NCBI GenBank assembly: GCA_026414565.1
Contig: JAOAIT010000027.1
Location: 62,001 to 126,000 of the forward strand
Direction of reading: 5' to 3'
DNA from: Verrucomicrobiia bacterium
GTDB taxonomy: Bacteria > Verrucomicrobiota > Verrucomicrobiia > Limisphaerales > Fontisphaeraceae
Length of the DNA stretch: 64,000 nt
Part shown: piece by piece, positions 1-7,700 of the stretch
How positions within the stretch are numbered: position 1 is the stretch's first letter
Layout of the letters: each line of letters starts with the position of its first letter
Translations under genes and position numbers: made by a program
Notes under the pieces: model-generated
Database searches by the model: none
What the model saw: the letters and a program-made list of their open reading frames with translations, nothing else
What the model was told of the DNA's origin: nothing

Positions 1-33
1 CCCTCCCATGCGCGGCGCGGGCACAGCCCGCCC

Positions 34-74
34 GGGCCTGGGTTTTTTGAACTTGTGAAAGGGGGCGGGCGGGG
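34..74. repeat. Left copy of 41-bp perfect direct repeat flanking the island
   Basis: A 41-base segment containing the core TTTTTTGAACTTGTGAAAGG and ending in a G/C-rich tract recurs without mismatch at 6233-6273, 6199 bases downstream and in the same orientation. The two copies enclose the four-gene ATPase/helicase operon and little else. This is seen directly. An attachment-site pair or a duplication made on insertion is inference, because no integrase or transposase is visible between the copies. A dispersed genomic repeat used for homologous exchange is the alternative. Confidence 0.85.
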
Positions 75-631
75 CGTGGCCGCTTTAGTAAGCCTGGCGG
101 GGTAGTCCTATGGCGGCAATTACAGTCTTTGGCCCAGCCCGTACGCCGGGCAGTGATTCAGCTATTACAGAGCAAGTATTAAGCAGCCCCGGAATTGCTG
201 AATTGAAAAACTGGCTTGCGGCTCAATGACGGGGCTATGTATGATTTTGTCATTGCCGGACGGTTTTACGAGCGCCAATTTTTTACAAAAACTGAGGATG
301 GGGCGAATTGTTACCCCGGCCTCCTTTGTAGCCCGCTGCGCGATGAAGGCCAGCGGAGGGCTGGTTTTCCGCCGCACAGCCCGGTGCTTCCAGCGGGGGC
401 TGGCTGTCTGGTGGGGCTGGTGGGCCGGCCGCCTCGGCCCCTTTATTAGCGTAACCTCCTTGTGGCTCGCCGAAAGCTGCGGCGCAAACGTCAGGGGGCT
501 GGCGCTCCGGCGGCAAGCTCCGCCTTGGCTGTGCCCCCCCGTTCAGTGCGAGGCACCGGAAATCACGGCATGCTCAACCCGATATTTTTCACCGGGTACG
601 TCACGGTATTTAACAGGAGACAAATCCCTTT
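75..631. other. Stretch upstream of the island operon with no convincing gene
   Basis: About 560 bases hold only short overlapping frames that look like chance. The best is a 39-codon ORF at 110-229. An AGGAGA at 615-620 lies 11 bases before the ATG at 632 and is the likely ribosome-binding site of the operon. No good sigma-70 promoter could be picked by eye, though the A/T-rich patch at 580-612 is the most plausible promoter region. Confidence 0.5.
110..229 (+). CDS. Possible 39-aa small ORF just inside the left repeat
   Basis: An ATG-initiated frame encodes a 39-residue peptide starting MAAITVFGPARTPG and ending ELKNWLAAQ, with a plausible C-terminal helix. A G-rich tract (99-102) lies a little upstream but is not a clear ribosome-binding site. 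It could be a real small protein, the N-terminal remnant of a larger gene lost when the island formed, or chance. The family is not recognised. Confidence 0.2.
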   Translation: MAAITVFGPARTPGSDSAITEQVLSSPGIAELKNWLAAQ

Positions 632-1477
632 ATGAATCAGGCTCAACTACCTATCACATCGCAGCCCGCGGATTGGCTCGCTGAAACCAGAAGCCAGGCG
701 CGGGAACGAGCCGCACGAGCTAAAACCGAGGCCGAAGCGGCTGCCCGTGCCCAGGCCATTTGGGAAAAGCTCGCCAGCAACGTCGAAAAGAAATGGTGGT
801 TCCACATCCGGGCCATCCTCGAGCAGGAAGCGGCGTTCTTCCATCAGTTGCGCGAGACCGCCAACAATGTGGCACCCCATCTGGAAGGGCTTTATGAGGA
901 GGCGAAAAAACAAACTGAGGAATTGCTACTCCAATTGCCACGGGACATGGAACGAATGGCGGCAAACCACCAACTGCCCTTGGACCGATCCCAAAGTCGC
1001 CATCCGCGTTATAAGTTTCGAGATGGCTTCATCACGGTCGAGATTGACGAGCTGAAGCGCTTGGCCCGCATCAAGGACTACGAGGAGCGATTGGCTGAAT
1101 TGCCGCCCGACACCGAGGCCATCGCCGAAGTTTTGAAGCGGGAGGACCACCGGCTTTTTGGGCGGCGTTTTGATGGGGCGGAATTTCTGGCGTGCTTGCG
1201 GAAACATTACCTTGCCATTCTGAAGAAGAACAAACAGGCGGATGGTGATCCCGTCCCGCTTCGGCATATCGCCCGCCGTATGGCGGACAAAAAGCGGCAT
1301 TTTAGGCGGGACGAGTTTCTGATTGATCTTTCACGCCTCGTGGTGGAAGGCCCAGCGGAGGTTGATGGCATGAGGTTCGATTTGCAGCAGACTAAGGATA
1401 CCGAACAGGGGATGTTGCTCTACGGTCCAGCCGGGCGCGGGATGGTCAACTTGCTGATATTTAGAAAGGAAAAGTGA
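632..1477 (+). CDS. Uncharacterised protein, first gene of the ATPase/helicase operon
   Basis: A 281-residue soluble protein with no signal peptide or membrane segment. Residues about 15-110 are rich in A, E, K and R and look like a long helical or coiled-coil region. After a basic linker around residue 125, the second half looks globular and mixed alpha/beta, ending in a strand-like MVNLLIFRKE. I do not recognise a family or any catalytic motif. It starts at an ATG 11 bases after AGGAGA and ends 4 bases before the next start, so it is the promoter-proximal member of a four-gene operon. Its position suggests an adaptor, DNA-binding or sensor role for the two ATPases that follow. That is inference from context only. 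Confidence 0.8.
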   Translation: MNQAQLPITSQPADWLAETRSQARERAARAKTEAEAAARAQAIWEKLASNVEKKWWFHIRAILEQEAAFFHQLRETANNVAPHLEGLYEEAKKQTEELLLQLPRDMERMAANHQLPLDRSQSRHPRYKFRDGFITVEIDELKRLARIKDYEERLAELPPDTEAIAEVLKREDHRLFGRRFDGAEFLACLRKHYLAILKKNKQADGDPVPLRHIARRMADKKRHFRRDEFLIDLSRLVVEGPAEVDGMRFDLQQTKDTEQGMLLYGPAGRGMVNLLIFRKEK

Positions 1478-1481
1478 TGCC

Positions 1482-2747
1482 ATGACAACGAACAAACTCG
1501 CCGTTCCAGTGATTGAGGCCCTGAGAAAAGGTCTTCCTCCTCAGCGAGGCACGCATTTGTATGCTGTGGGCCACGAAAAATTGATGGAGGGCATCAAGCG
1601 GTTCCACCTGACCGGGATCGAGGACAAGGGGATTATCCGGTTCATCAGCGGCTCGTGGGGTGCCGGTAAAACGCATTTCTTCCGGCTCATGCGTGAACTC
1701 TCCTTCGACCAGGGCTGCCTTGTCTCCAACGTCGAGCTGAACGTGAACGAAGCGCCGCTGAACCGCTTCGAGAGAGTCTTCTATGGAATTCTTAGAAACA
1801 TCATCACCCCGACGTTCTTCCGCGAATACGGCCAGCCACAAGCCGCGCCCTTTGGCATCGTGTTGCAGGAAGCCTTGACGTTCTTGGCGACCGGACAGCA
1901 CGCGCTGACGGAAACAGCGACCCATGAGAACTATACCAAGGCGGCGGAAAAACTGATGGCGTGTGAGGCGCTCGATATTGATTTCCGCAAGATCGTGAAA
2001 AAATACTGGGAGACGTTCCTGCCAGACAATCCCGACCCCGTGATCATCAAGCAGACCAGGGACGAGATTTTGCAGTGGTTCAGCGGCGAAGGGACGTTGG
2101 GCAGCTACCGCAAGAAATACGACATTAACAAAATGGTCAGCAAGGAGAACGCTAATGTGATGATGCAGTCCCTGTCGGCCTTTGTGAAACTGGCTGGATA
2201 TCAGGGGTTGGTCATCCTCTTTGACGAGGCGGAGATGTCTTACTCCGTGATGCGGAAAAGCGCCTTGCGCGACGCTCACAACAATCTGCTGCACCTGATC
2301 AACAATGTTGAGGCCCTGACCGGTCTGTTTCTCATCTACGCCACGACTCCTGATTTTTACACCGATCCCAAGCACGGGATCGTCATCAGCGGGATGCTCC
2401 AGACCCGCATCGGGAAACCCGAAGACAAGCCGCCACGCGCCTTGGATGTGATCTGGAATCTCGATGCCATTGAGTTCAACCTCGCGCAATACCAGGAGGT
2501 TGGCCGAAAGATTCGCGGGATATACGCCTCGGCGTATCCTGGAAGCGAAGCCCAGCTTCCAACTGATGCGGACACCGACCTGTTCGTAAAGCAGTTGTTT
2601 GACCTGCATCCGAGTTTGTCCCAAGTGCGCTTTTGGCGCGTGCTGACTTCGGGCTGCGTCCGGCACTTTGACGATGCGATGGAAGGCGAAGTGAAGTCCG
2701 CGGAGCAAATCCACAGGGATGTCATGGAGATACTCAAGGAGTCGTGA
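1482..2747 (+). CDS. BrxD-like (DUF2791 family) P-loop ATPase, first copy
   Basis: A 421-residue AAA-type ATPase. The Walker A motif GSWGAGKT is at residues 57-64 and the Walker B motif LVILFDEAE at 243-251. The N-terminal ALRKGLPP and the block VELNVNEAPLNRFE after Walker A match my memory of the BrxD/DUF2791 ATPases of type 2 BREX. In that system BrxD accompanies the helicase BrxHI, and here too a helicase follows. The start is 4 bases after the upstream stop and the next gene begins 3 bases after its own stop. It is paralogous to the next gene. Its role in the cell is probably nucleotide-dependent assembly on DNA or on partner proteins. The family is fairly secure, the function inferred. 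Confidence 0.85.
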   Translation: MTTNKLAVPVIEALRKGLPPQRGTHLYAVGHEKLMEGIKRFHLTGIEDKGIIRFISGSWGAGKTHFFRLMRELSFDQGCLVSNVELNVNEAPLNRFERVFYGILRNIITPTFFREYGQPQAAPFGIVLQEALTFLATGQHALTETATHENYTKAAEKLMACEALDIDFRKIVKKYWETFLPDNPDPVIIKQTRDEILQWFSGEGTLGSYRKKYDINKMVSKENANVMMQSLSAFVKLAGYQGLVILFDEAEMSYSVMRKSALRDAHNNLLHLINNVEALTGLFLIYATTPDFYTDPKHGIVISGMLQTRIGKPEDKPPRALDVIWNLDAIEFNLAQYQEVGRKIRGIYASAYPGSEAQLPTDADTDLFVKQLFDLHPSLSQVRFWRVLTSGCVRHFDDAMEGEVKSAEQIHRDVMEILKES

Positions 2748-2750
2748 CGT

Positions 2751-3941
2751 ATGAACCAGCGAGACGCACTCAGGGTGGTCGAGGAGTTGCGAAAGGGGAT
2801 TCCGCCCGTTGGATATGTCGAACATTTCACCGTCGGGCGTCAGTCCGACATTGACGCTTTACAGGGGCATCTCGACAACGGGAACACGACCGTCTTGCTG
2901 CTGCGGGCGAACTGGGGGAGCGGGAAGTCACACCTGCTGCGTTTGGTCCGCGAGCGGGCGCTGCGGATGGGATACGCGGTAAGCTATGTGCAACTCGATG
3001 CGCGGTCGGGGGTGCGCTTCAATCGCATGGACCAGATCATGGGGGCCATCCTGCGCCAGGTGGAACTCCCGATTCGCGGCGCGTCAATAGGGGTTCGTGG
3101 GCTGATGAATTTCTTGTGCGAGACCATCGAGAATGCCCGCACCAGCGATGACGCGGAGTTCTGGGACGAGTTATCGAGCAACGGAAAATGGGACTTTTCC
3201 GAAGCTCTCAAATCCGAGGGGCTTTACGTGGCCATACGGGCTTGGATGACCGGGGACACGGAAGCCCAGGAGACCGTGGTGGACTGGCTGCAGAACCCGG
3301 CTAATTACCGGACACAACGGAGGCGGCTTTATGAGACGTTGGTTTCAGGCTTGCGTGGGCATTTCCGCGACCCACGCCCCGATTACCAATTTTATCAGGA
3401 TGGGGTCTTCATCTTCTTCCACGACGGCTACCGTCAGAGCTGGGATGCCTTGCAGGACACGCATCTACTGCTCCGGAGAGCGGGTCTCAAGGGGTTCATT
3501 CTCTTGTTCGACGAGTTTGAGGACGTGCTTACGGCTCCGAACATGAGGATTGACCACCAGGAAGCCGCTTTCTGGAACCTGTTCCGATTCTTTTCCGGGA
3601 AGAAGTTTGAGGGCATGAGCTTTTATGCGGTCACGCCTGGCTTTGTCCAAAAATGTAAGGAGCGGCTTATTGAAAGGCACAGGTTCGATTTCGACTACAG
3701 TCGTTTCGACCACTTGCCAACCTTCGCCATGAGTCCGCTGTCCGAACGCGAACTCCAAGAACTGGCAAGGCGGATCATAGCCGCACATGCTCTAGCCTAC
3801 GGGTATGAAGCGGGGCCAGACACTGTTGCGGCAGTTCGCCAGGTTGTTGAACGGGCGGCGCAGTCACCCGTCCAGAATCGCGCCCGTCACACGATTCGGG
3901 AGGTCGTCGCTAAACTGGATTCGTTGATGAATTTTTGCTGA
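2751..3941 (+). CDS. BrxD-like (DUF2791 family) P-loop ATPase, second copy
   Basis: A 396-residue ATPase with Walker A ANWGSGKS at residues 53-60 and Walker B GFILLFDEFED at 248-258. It shares the layout of the preceding gene: the ELRKGIPP opening, a VG-containing turn before the P-loop, the GKSHLLRLVRE helix, then VSYVQLD and an F-N/E-R block. Identity is clearly low, so this is an old duplication or a fixed heteromeric pair, not a recent copy. It starts 3 bases after the upstream stop. Its stop at 3941 lies 5 bases before the ATG chosen for the helicase, and within a possible TTG start for that gene at 3935. Translational coupling is therefore likely. Confidence 0.85.
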   Translation: MNQRDALRVVEELRKGIPPVGYVEHFTVGRQSDIDALQGHLDNGNTTVLLLRANWGSGKSHLLRLVRERALRMGYAVSYVQLDARSGVRFNRMDQIMGAILRQVELPIRGASIGVRGLMNFLCETIENARTSDDAEFWDELSSNGKWDFSEALKSEGLYVAIRAWMTGDTEAQETVVDWLQNPANYRTQRRRLYETLVSGLRGHFRDPRPDYQFYQDGVFIFFHDGYRQSWDALQDTHLLLRRAGLKGFILLFDEFEDVLTAPNMRIDHQEAAFWNLFRFFSGKKFEGMSFYAVTPGFVQKCKERLIERHRFDFDYSRFDHLPTFAMSPLSERELQELARRIIAAHALAYGYEAGPDTVAAVRQVVERAAQSPVQNRARHTIREVVAKLDSLMNFC

Positions 3942-3946
3942 ACGAC

Positions 3947-6067
3947 ATGGCGCAGTTCGATCCCAGAGTAGGAGCCGCTTTTTTCGGGCGGTTCACCGAA
4001 CTTCGTCCGCTTCAACAAGCTGCTATTCCACCCCTCACGAACGGAAAAAATCTGGTCCTGGCAGCAGGGACGGGTTCAGGAAAGACCGAGGCGGTCGTGG
4101 CCCCGCTGGTCAGTCGCTATTGGTTGGATGCAAAGCGGTTTGAGAAGACGTTTCTGCTGTACGTGACGCCGACCAAGGCCCTAATCAACGACCTTAGCAA
4201 ACGGTTGGGTCCACCATTGGAAAACTTGGGACTGCGCGTGGCTGTGCGCCACGGAGACCGTGACCAACTGGGGGCAGGAGCGGCGCACGTAATCATCACG
4301 ACGCCGGAGTCCTTGAACATACTGCTCATGAAAGGCGAGGAGCGGTTGCCAGACATACAGGCCGTGGTCGTCGATGAAGTGCATCTCCTCTACAATACCC
4401 AACGCGGCTTGCAGTTGGCCCTGTTGCTCAATCGGCTCAGGAAGCTGGCCGGTCGCCCCCTACAATGGGCGGCGCTCTCTGCGACAATCTCCCGGTTGAC
4501 CGATGTGCGTGACTTCCTGTTTGGGCCGAGTGAGGATTGTGTGATCGCCGAGTTTCCAGCCGTTCGCGCCCTCGACGCCCAGATTATTGTGTTCAAGCGC
4601 ACCGAAGACCTGGGGACGACGTTTGTGCGCTTGATGGACTGCCCGCGCCGTAAGCTCCTGGTCTTTGCGGACTCGCGTTGCGCGTGCGAGGAGATCGCCA
4701 AGGTGCTCCAGGGAGTGCCCCAGTTGCGGGAATGCACCATGACGCACCACTCCTCGCTCTCGCAGGACCTCCGTGAGTCCACGGAGCGGACCTTTGCTGG
4801 ATCGGCTCGCGCCATTTGCGTGGCTACCAGCACCTTGGAGCTTGGGATCGACATTGGCGACATCGACGCAGTGGTTTTGTGGGGTGTACCGCCTGGGATC
4901 GAATCCTTCTTGCAGCGTATCGGGCGTGGCAACCGACGAGCCAACAAGACTAACGCGATTTGCCTGGTGCCCCCTGGGCCTGATGCCTTGAAGGAGGCAC
5001 TGGTCTTTTCGACCCTAACCTATCTGGCACGGCAGGGAAAAATGCCGGTCATGGCGCCCCTTCAACTCTATGGCGCAGTGGGGCAGCAAATCGCCTCGAT
5101 TTTGTTCGCCAAAGACGGCGCATTCACCCGGATTGCCGATCTTGTTGACGACCTGGGCGCGTTTGTCCACCTGGATCGCCCGGCGGTTGAGCGGGTTTTG
5201 GCAGGCATGGCGGAACACGGCCTAACGCAACGGCATGGCTTCCAGAACCGTTATGGAGCTGCGGATGGCCTCTGGGAACTTGCTGACAAAGGCATGTTGT
5301 ATGGCAACTTCCCCATCGGCTCTCAGACCGTGGACATCCGGCATGGCCAACGGCTCATTGGGACCATCCCCCAGATCAACTTGATAAAGATAACCAAGGG
5401 AACCATCATCAGGTTCGCCGGAAAATCGTGGCGCGTGCTGGCTGCTGCGCGCGATGGGATCGTGGTTGAACCAACTTCTGGCTTCCGTCGCGACGAAATG
5501 ACGCCGGTCTATGGTGGAAACGCGGCAGGAGGGATGAACAGTTTCATCAGTAACCACCTTTGGGCACGGCTGTTCAACATCGAGCAAAGTAACTGCGACA
5601 TGCCCAAGAGCACTTGGGAGCTGGTAAAACGCTTCGTTGATTCGATACGGGCAGCCTGCAAGCCGGAGTCGCTCCCTTATGCTCGCACGCCACGAGGCTT
5701 TATTTATTTCACCTTCGGTGGTGCCTTTCTCAATAAAGTAATTTCGAGCTTTATGGGGGCTGGCAAGCCCCTTGACTGCGCTCTGGCAGTCGAGTCCTCG
5801 ACGCGCTTGGACTTTCGCAAAATCCCGGCATCCACAGCCCAGTTGCTTGCTGAGGCCAAACGGCACTTTGTTGGGGGACCTGAGCAGACTTTTTTCCAGC
5901 AGTGCCTGCCCCTTGACTTGCAGGAACGGGAGTTCATCGACCGTTGGCTCAAGGACGAGGCCGCGCAGGATGTCTTAAACCGGCTCCGCTCAGCATCGTT
6001 AATTGAAGTGCCATTTTCTCTTTTCGAGCCTCTGCTGCTCGGCTACCAGCCCGGGCAATCTGAGTAA
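3947..6067 (+). CDS. Lhr-like DEAD/DEAH-box (DEVH) superfamily 2 helicase, BrxHI-like
   Basis: A 706-residue superfamily 2 helicase from the ATG at 3947; a TTG at 3935 would add four residues. Motif I AGTGSGKT is at 40-47, motif Ib TTPES near 118-122, motif II DEVH at 143-146, motif III SAT at 178-180, motif V around TSTLELGIDIG (295-305) and motif VI QRIGRGNRR at 323-331. The LGIDIG and QRIGRGNRR signatures are typical of the Lhr group. A C-terminal region of about 350 residues follows, as in Lhr-core proteins and BrxHI. It should translocate on or unwind nucleic acid using ATP. It is last in the operon and is expected to work with the two BrxD-like ATPases. All motifs look intact, so the enzyme is probably active. 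Confidence 0.9.
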   Translation: MAQFDPRVGAAFFGRFTELRPLQQAAIPPLTNGKNLVLAAGTGSGKTEAVVAPLVSRYWLDAKRFEKTFLLYVTPTKALINDLSKRLGPPLENLGLRVAVRHGDRDQLGAGAAHVIITTPESLNILLMKGEERLPDIQAVVVDEVHLLYNTQRGLQLALLLNRLRKLAGRPLQWAALSATISRLTDVRDFLFGPSEDCVIAEFPAVRALDAQIIVFKRTEDLGTTFVRLMDCPRRKLLVFADSRCACEEIAKVLQGVPQLRECTMTHHSSLSQDLRESTERTFAGSARAICVATSTLELGIDIGDIDAVVLWGVPPGIESFLQRIGRGNRRANKTNAICLVPPGPDALKEALVFSTLTYLARQGKMPVMAPLQLYGAVGQQIASILFAKDGAFTRIADLVDDLGAFVHLDRPAVERVLAGMAEHGLTQRHGFQNRYGAADGLWELADKGMLYGNFPIGSQTVDIRHGQRLIGTIPQINLIKITKGTIIRFAGKSWRVLAAARDGIVVEPTSGFRRDEMTPVYGGNAAGGMNSFISNHLWARLFNIEQSNCDMPKSTWELVKRFVDSIRAACKPESLPYARTPRGFIYFTFGGAFLNKVISSFMGAGKPLDCALAVESSTRLDFRKIPASTAQLLAEAKRHFVGGPEQTFFQQCLPLDLQEREFIDRWLKDEAAQDVLNRLRSASLIEVPFSLFEPLLLGYQPGQSE

Positions 6068-6194
6068 TGCTAAAACCCAATTGTTCATCGAAAACATTAT
6101 TGGGGACTTCCTGAAGTATCAGCTCACGGCCTACGCCTTTGCTGATTCCGATCTCTACGCGCAGAGGCGGTTGGCGCTTATCACTTTGAGCTAA
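6060..6194 (+). pseudogene. Short ORF remnant at the right edge of the island
   Basis: An open frame beginning at a CTG overlapping the helicase end, with a TTG at 6081 as another possible start, encodes about 44 residues. They include TQLFIENIIGDFLKYQL and end in QRRLALITLS before a TAA. Composition is protein-like, but there is no ribosome-binding site or ATG inside this part. It ends 38 bases before the right repeat. It may be the remnant of a fifth operon gene truncated at the island edge, or chance. No family is recognised. Confidence 0.3.
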
Positions 6195-6232
6195 CCATAG
6201 GGGGAGTCACGGTCTAACCAGCCTTTCCTGAT

Positions 6233-6273
6233 GGGCCTGGGTTTTTTGAACTTGTGAAAGGGGGCGGGCGGGG
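6233..6273. repeat. Right copy of 41-bp perfect direct repeat flanking the island
   Basis: Identical over 41 bases to 34-74. It lies 38 bases after the stop of a short ORF remnant (6060-6194) and 230 bases before the histidine kinase start at 6504. Sequence to its right is G/C-rich like the rest of the chromosome, whereas sequence to its left belongs to the less G/C-rich insert. Confidence 0.85.
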
Positions 6274-6503
6274 TTAGATTAGGGTGCACATGGCAATTCC
6301 CTCGCGGTAACTCGATGGTGGCTTGGTGTTTGGTGGGGTGCAGGCCAGGGCGAGGGGCGGCTCTGAGGGTGCGGATTCCAGAAAACAACCGGGTAGCCCG
6401 GCCCGCCGGCGTCAGGGGGTGGCGGGCGCACGCCACGCGGCCAGTAGCGAATCCCGCCGCGCCCGCCGGGCGCCTCTTCTGTCGGCAGCGCCAGGAGCGT
6501 GAC
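6274..6503. other. Leader region of the two-component operon; no separate gene seen
   Basis: These 230 bases between the right repeat and the histidine kinase start are very G/C-rich in their second half. The reading frame of the kinase stays open upstream to 6315, but that extension is proline/arginine-rich and precedes a canonical receiver-domain start, so it is treated as untranslated. No promoter could be assigned with confidence. Confidence 0.4.
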
Positions 6504-7700
6504 ATGGCCAGAGTATTGGTGGTGGAAGATGATCCGTCGGTCTTGCGGACGTTGGAGCGGATGCTTCGGTCTGAAGGGCACGAGACTTTCAGCGCCATGG
6601 ACATTCCGCAGGCGCTGCGAATTTTGCAGGAGCAGGCGGTGGACGTGGTGGTGACGGACATCCGGCTGCCCGGGGCCTCGGGCCTGGAGCTGCTGCGCCA
6701 TCTGCAGGACGCGCATCAGGAGATTCCCACGATTGTCATCACCGGCGAGCCTTCGCTGGAATCGGCCGTGGAGGCCGTGCGGGCGCGCGCCTTCGAGTAT
6801 CTGGCCAAGCCGGTGGGCAAGGCCCAGCTTTTGCGCACGGTGGCCCAGGCGGCGCGGCTCAAACATTTGGAGGATGAACGGCGGCGGCTGGAGGCGGCCA
6901 ACCGCGCCTATCAGGAGAACCTGGAGGAGCTGGTGGCCCAGCGCACGCAGGCCCTGCAGGAAAGCGAGGCGCGGCTGCGGCAGTCCGAACAGCAACTGCA
7001 TGCGCTGGCGGCGCGGCTGATCCATGTGCGCGAGGCCGAGCGCGCGCAGATGGCGCGGGAAATCCATGATGAGCTGGGCCAGTTGCTCACCGGCTTGAAG
7101 ATGGATTTGCACTGGCTGCTGCGCCAGTGCCAAAGCCCCCCGGAGAAACGCTCGCCCGAGGCCATCGCCCGCCGCCTGCAGGATGCCCTGGCCATTACGG
7201 ATGACACCATCAAATGCGTGCAGCGGCTGGCGGCCGAGCTGCGCCCCAGCGCCCTGGACAAACTGGGGTTGTGCGCCGCCCTGCGGCAGGAGCTCCGCCA
7301 GTTTGGCGAGCGCTCCGGGCTGGCCGTGACCAGCGCCCTGCCCGAGGAGGAACCGGCCGTGCCCACGGACATTGCCATGGCGCTCTTCCGCATCACCCAG
7401 GAGGCGCTCACCAACGTGGCCCGCCACGCGCAGGCCACGCGGGTGGCGGTGGCCTTCCGGGAGACCGCGGAGGGCTGGGAGCTGGAGATCACCGACAACG
7501 GCCGCGGCATCCGCGACGAGGAAATGGAGCATCCCAACGCCCTGGGTTTGCTGGGCATGCGCGAGCGGTTGCTGCCGTGGCGGGGCTGCATGGCTTTGCG
7601 GCGTCCGCCGGCGGGCGGCACGCAGGTGCAAGTTTTTATTCCCCGCCCCAAAGAGGAGGCGGAAGGAGGCCAGCATGAGAAACATTCTCATCGTGGATGA
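6504..7700 (+). CDS. Receiver-containing NarX/DegS-type histidine kinase
   Basis: A 398-residue cytosolic signalling protein. A receiver domain comes first (1-118, acidic pocket EDD at 8-10, phosphoacceptor D52 in TDIRLP, conserved K102). A coiled coil follows (about 120-175), then a HisKA_3 dimerisation domain with phosphorylatable H188 in REIHDELGQ, and a HATPase domain with N-box EALTNVARHA (300-309) and G-box DNGRGI (331-336). The ATG at 6504 is chosen because AGGAG lies 7 bases upstream and MARVLVVEDD is a classic receiver start. It has no membrane segment, so its input is probably phosphorylation of the receiver by another kinase. It overlaps the response-regulator gene by 26 bases, suggesting the two are a cognate pair. 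Confidence 0.92.
   Translation: MARVLVVEDDPSVLRTLERMLRSEGHETFSAMDIPQALRILQEQAVDVVVTDIRLPGASGLELLRHLQDAHQEIPTIVITGEPSLESAVEAVRARAFEYLAKPVGKAQLLRTVAQAARLKHLEDERRRLEAANRAYQENLEELVAQRTQALQESEARLRQSEQQLHALAARLIHVREAERAQMAREIHDELGQLLTGLKMDLHWLLRQCQSPPEKRSPEAIARRLQDALAITDDTIKCVQRLAAELRPSALDKLGLCAALRQELRQFGERSGLAVTSALPEEEPAVPTDIAMALFRITQEALTNVARHAQATRVAVAFRETAEGWELEITDNGRGIRDEEMEHPNALGLLGMRERLLPWRGCMALRRPPAGGTQVQVFIPRPKEEAEGGQHEKHSHRG

Larger units (their letters stand above)
75..6232. mobile_element. Putative defence island insert between direct repeats
   Basis: This segment carries one four-gene operon and sits between two copies of a 41-bp repeat. Base composition differs from the neighbours: one row checked by hand (2101-2160) has 26 G+C of 60, against 43 of 60 in a row of mfd (9841-9900), although other island rows are nearer 60 percent. 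No recombinase, transposase, plasmid or phage structural gene is visible, so mobility would have to be provided in trans or the element is a fixed remnant. The cargo resembles the BrxD plus BrxHI part of type 2 BREX. Calling it a mobile defence cassette is inference from composition, repeats and gene families. Confidence 0.6.

Noticed and set aside
226-684. Long plus-strand frame overlapping the start of the island operon
   Set aside because: Low-complexity translation, overlaps the well-supported start at 632, and has no ribosome-binding site or recognisable features.
1461-2825. 454-residue minus-strand frame opposite the first ATPase
   Set aside because: Shadow of the plus-strand gene; the ATPase frame carries intact Walker motifs and operon spacing, the opposite frame none.
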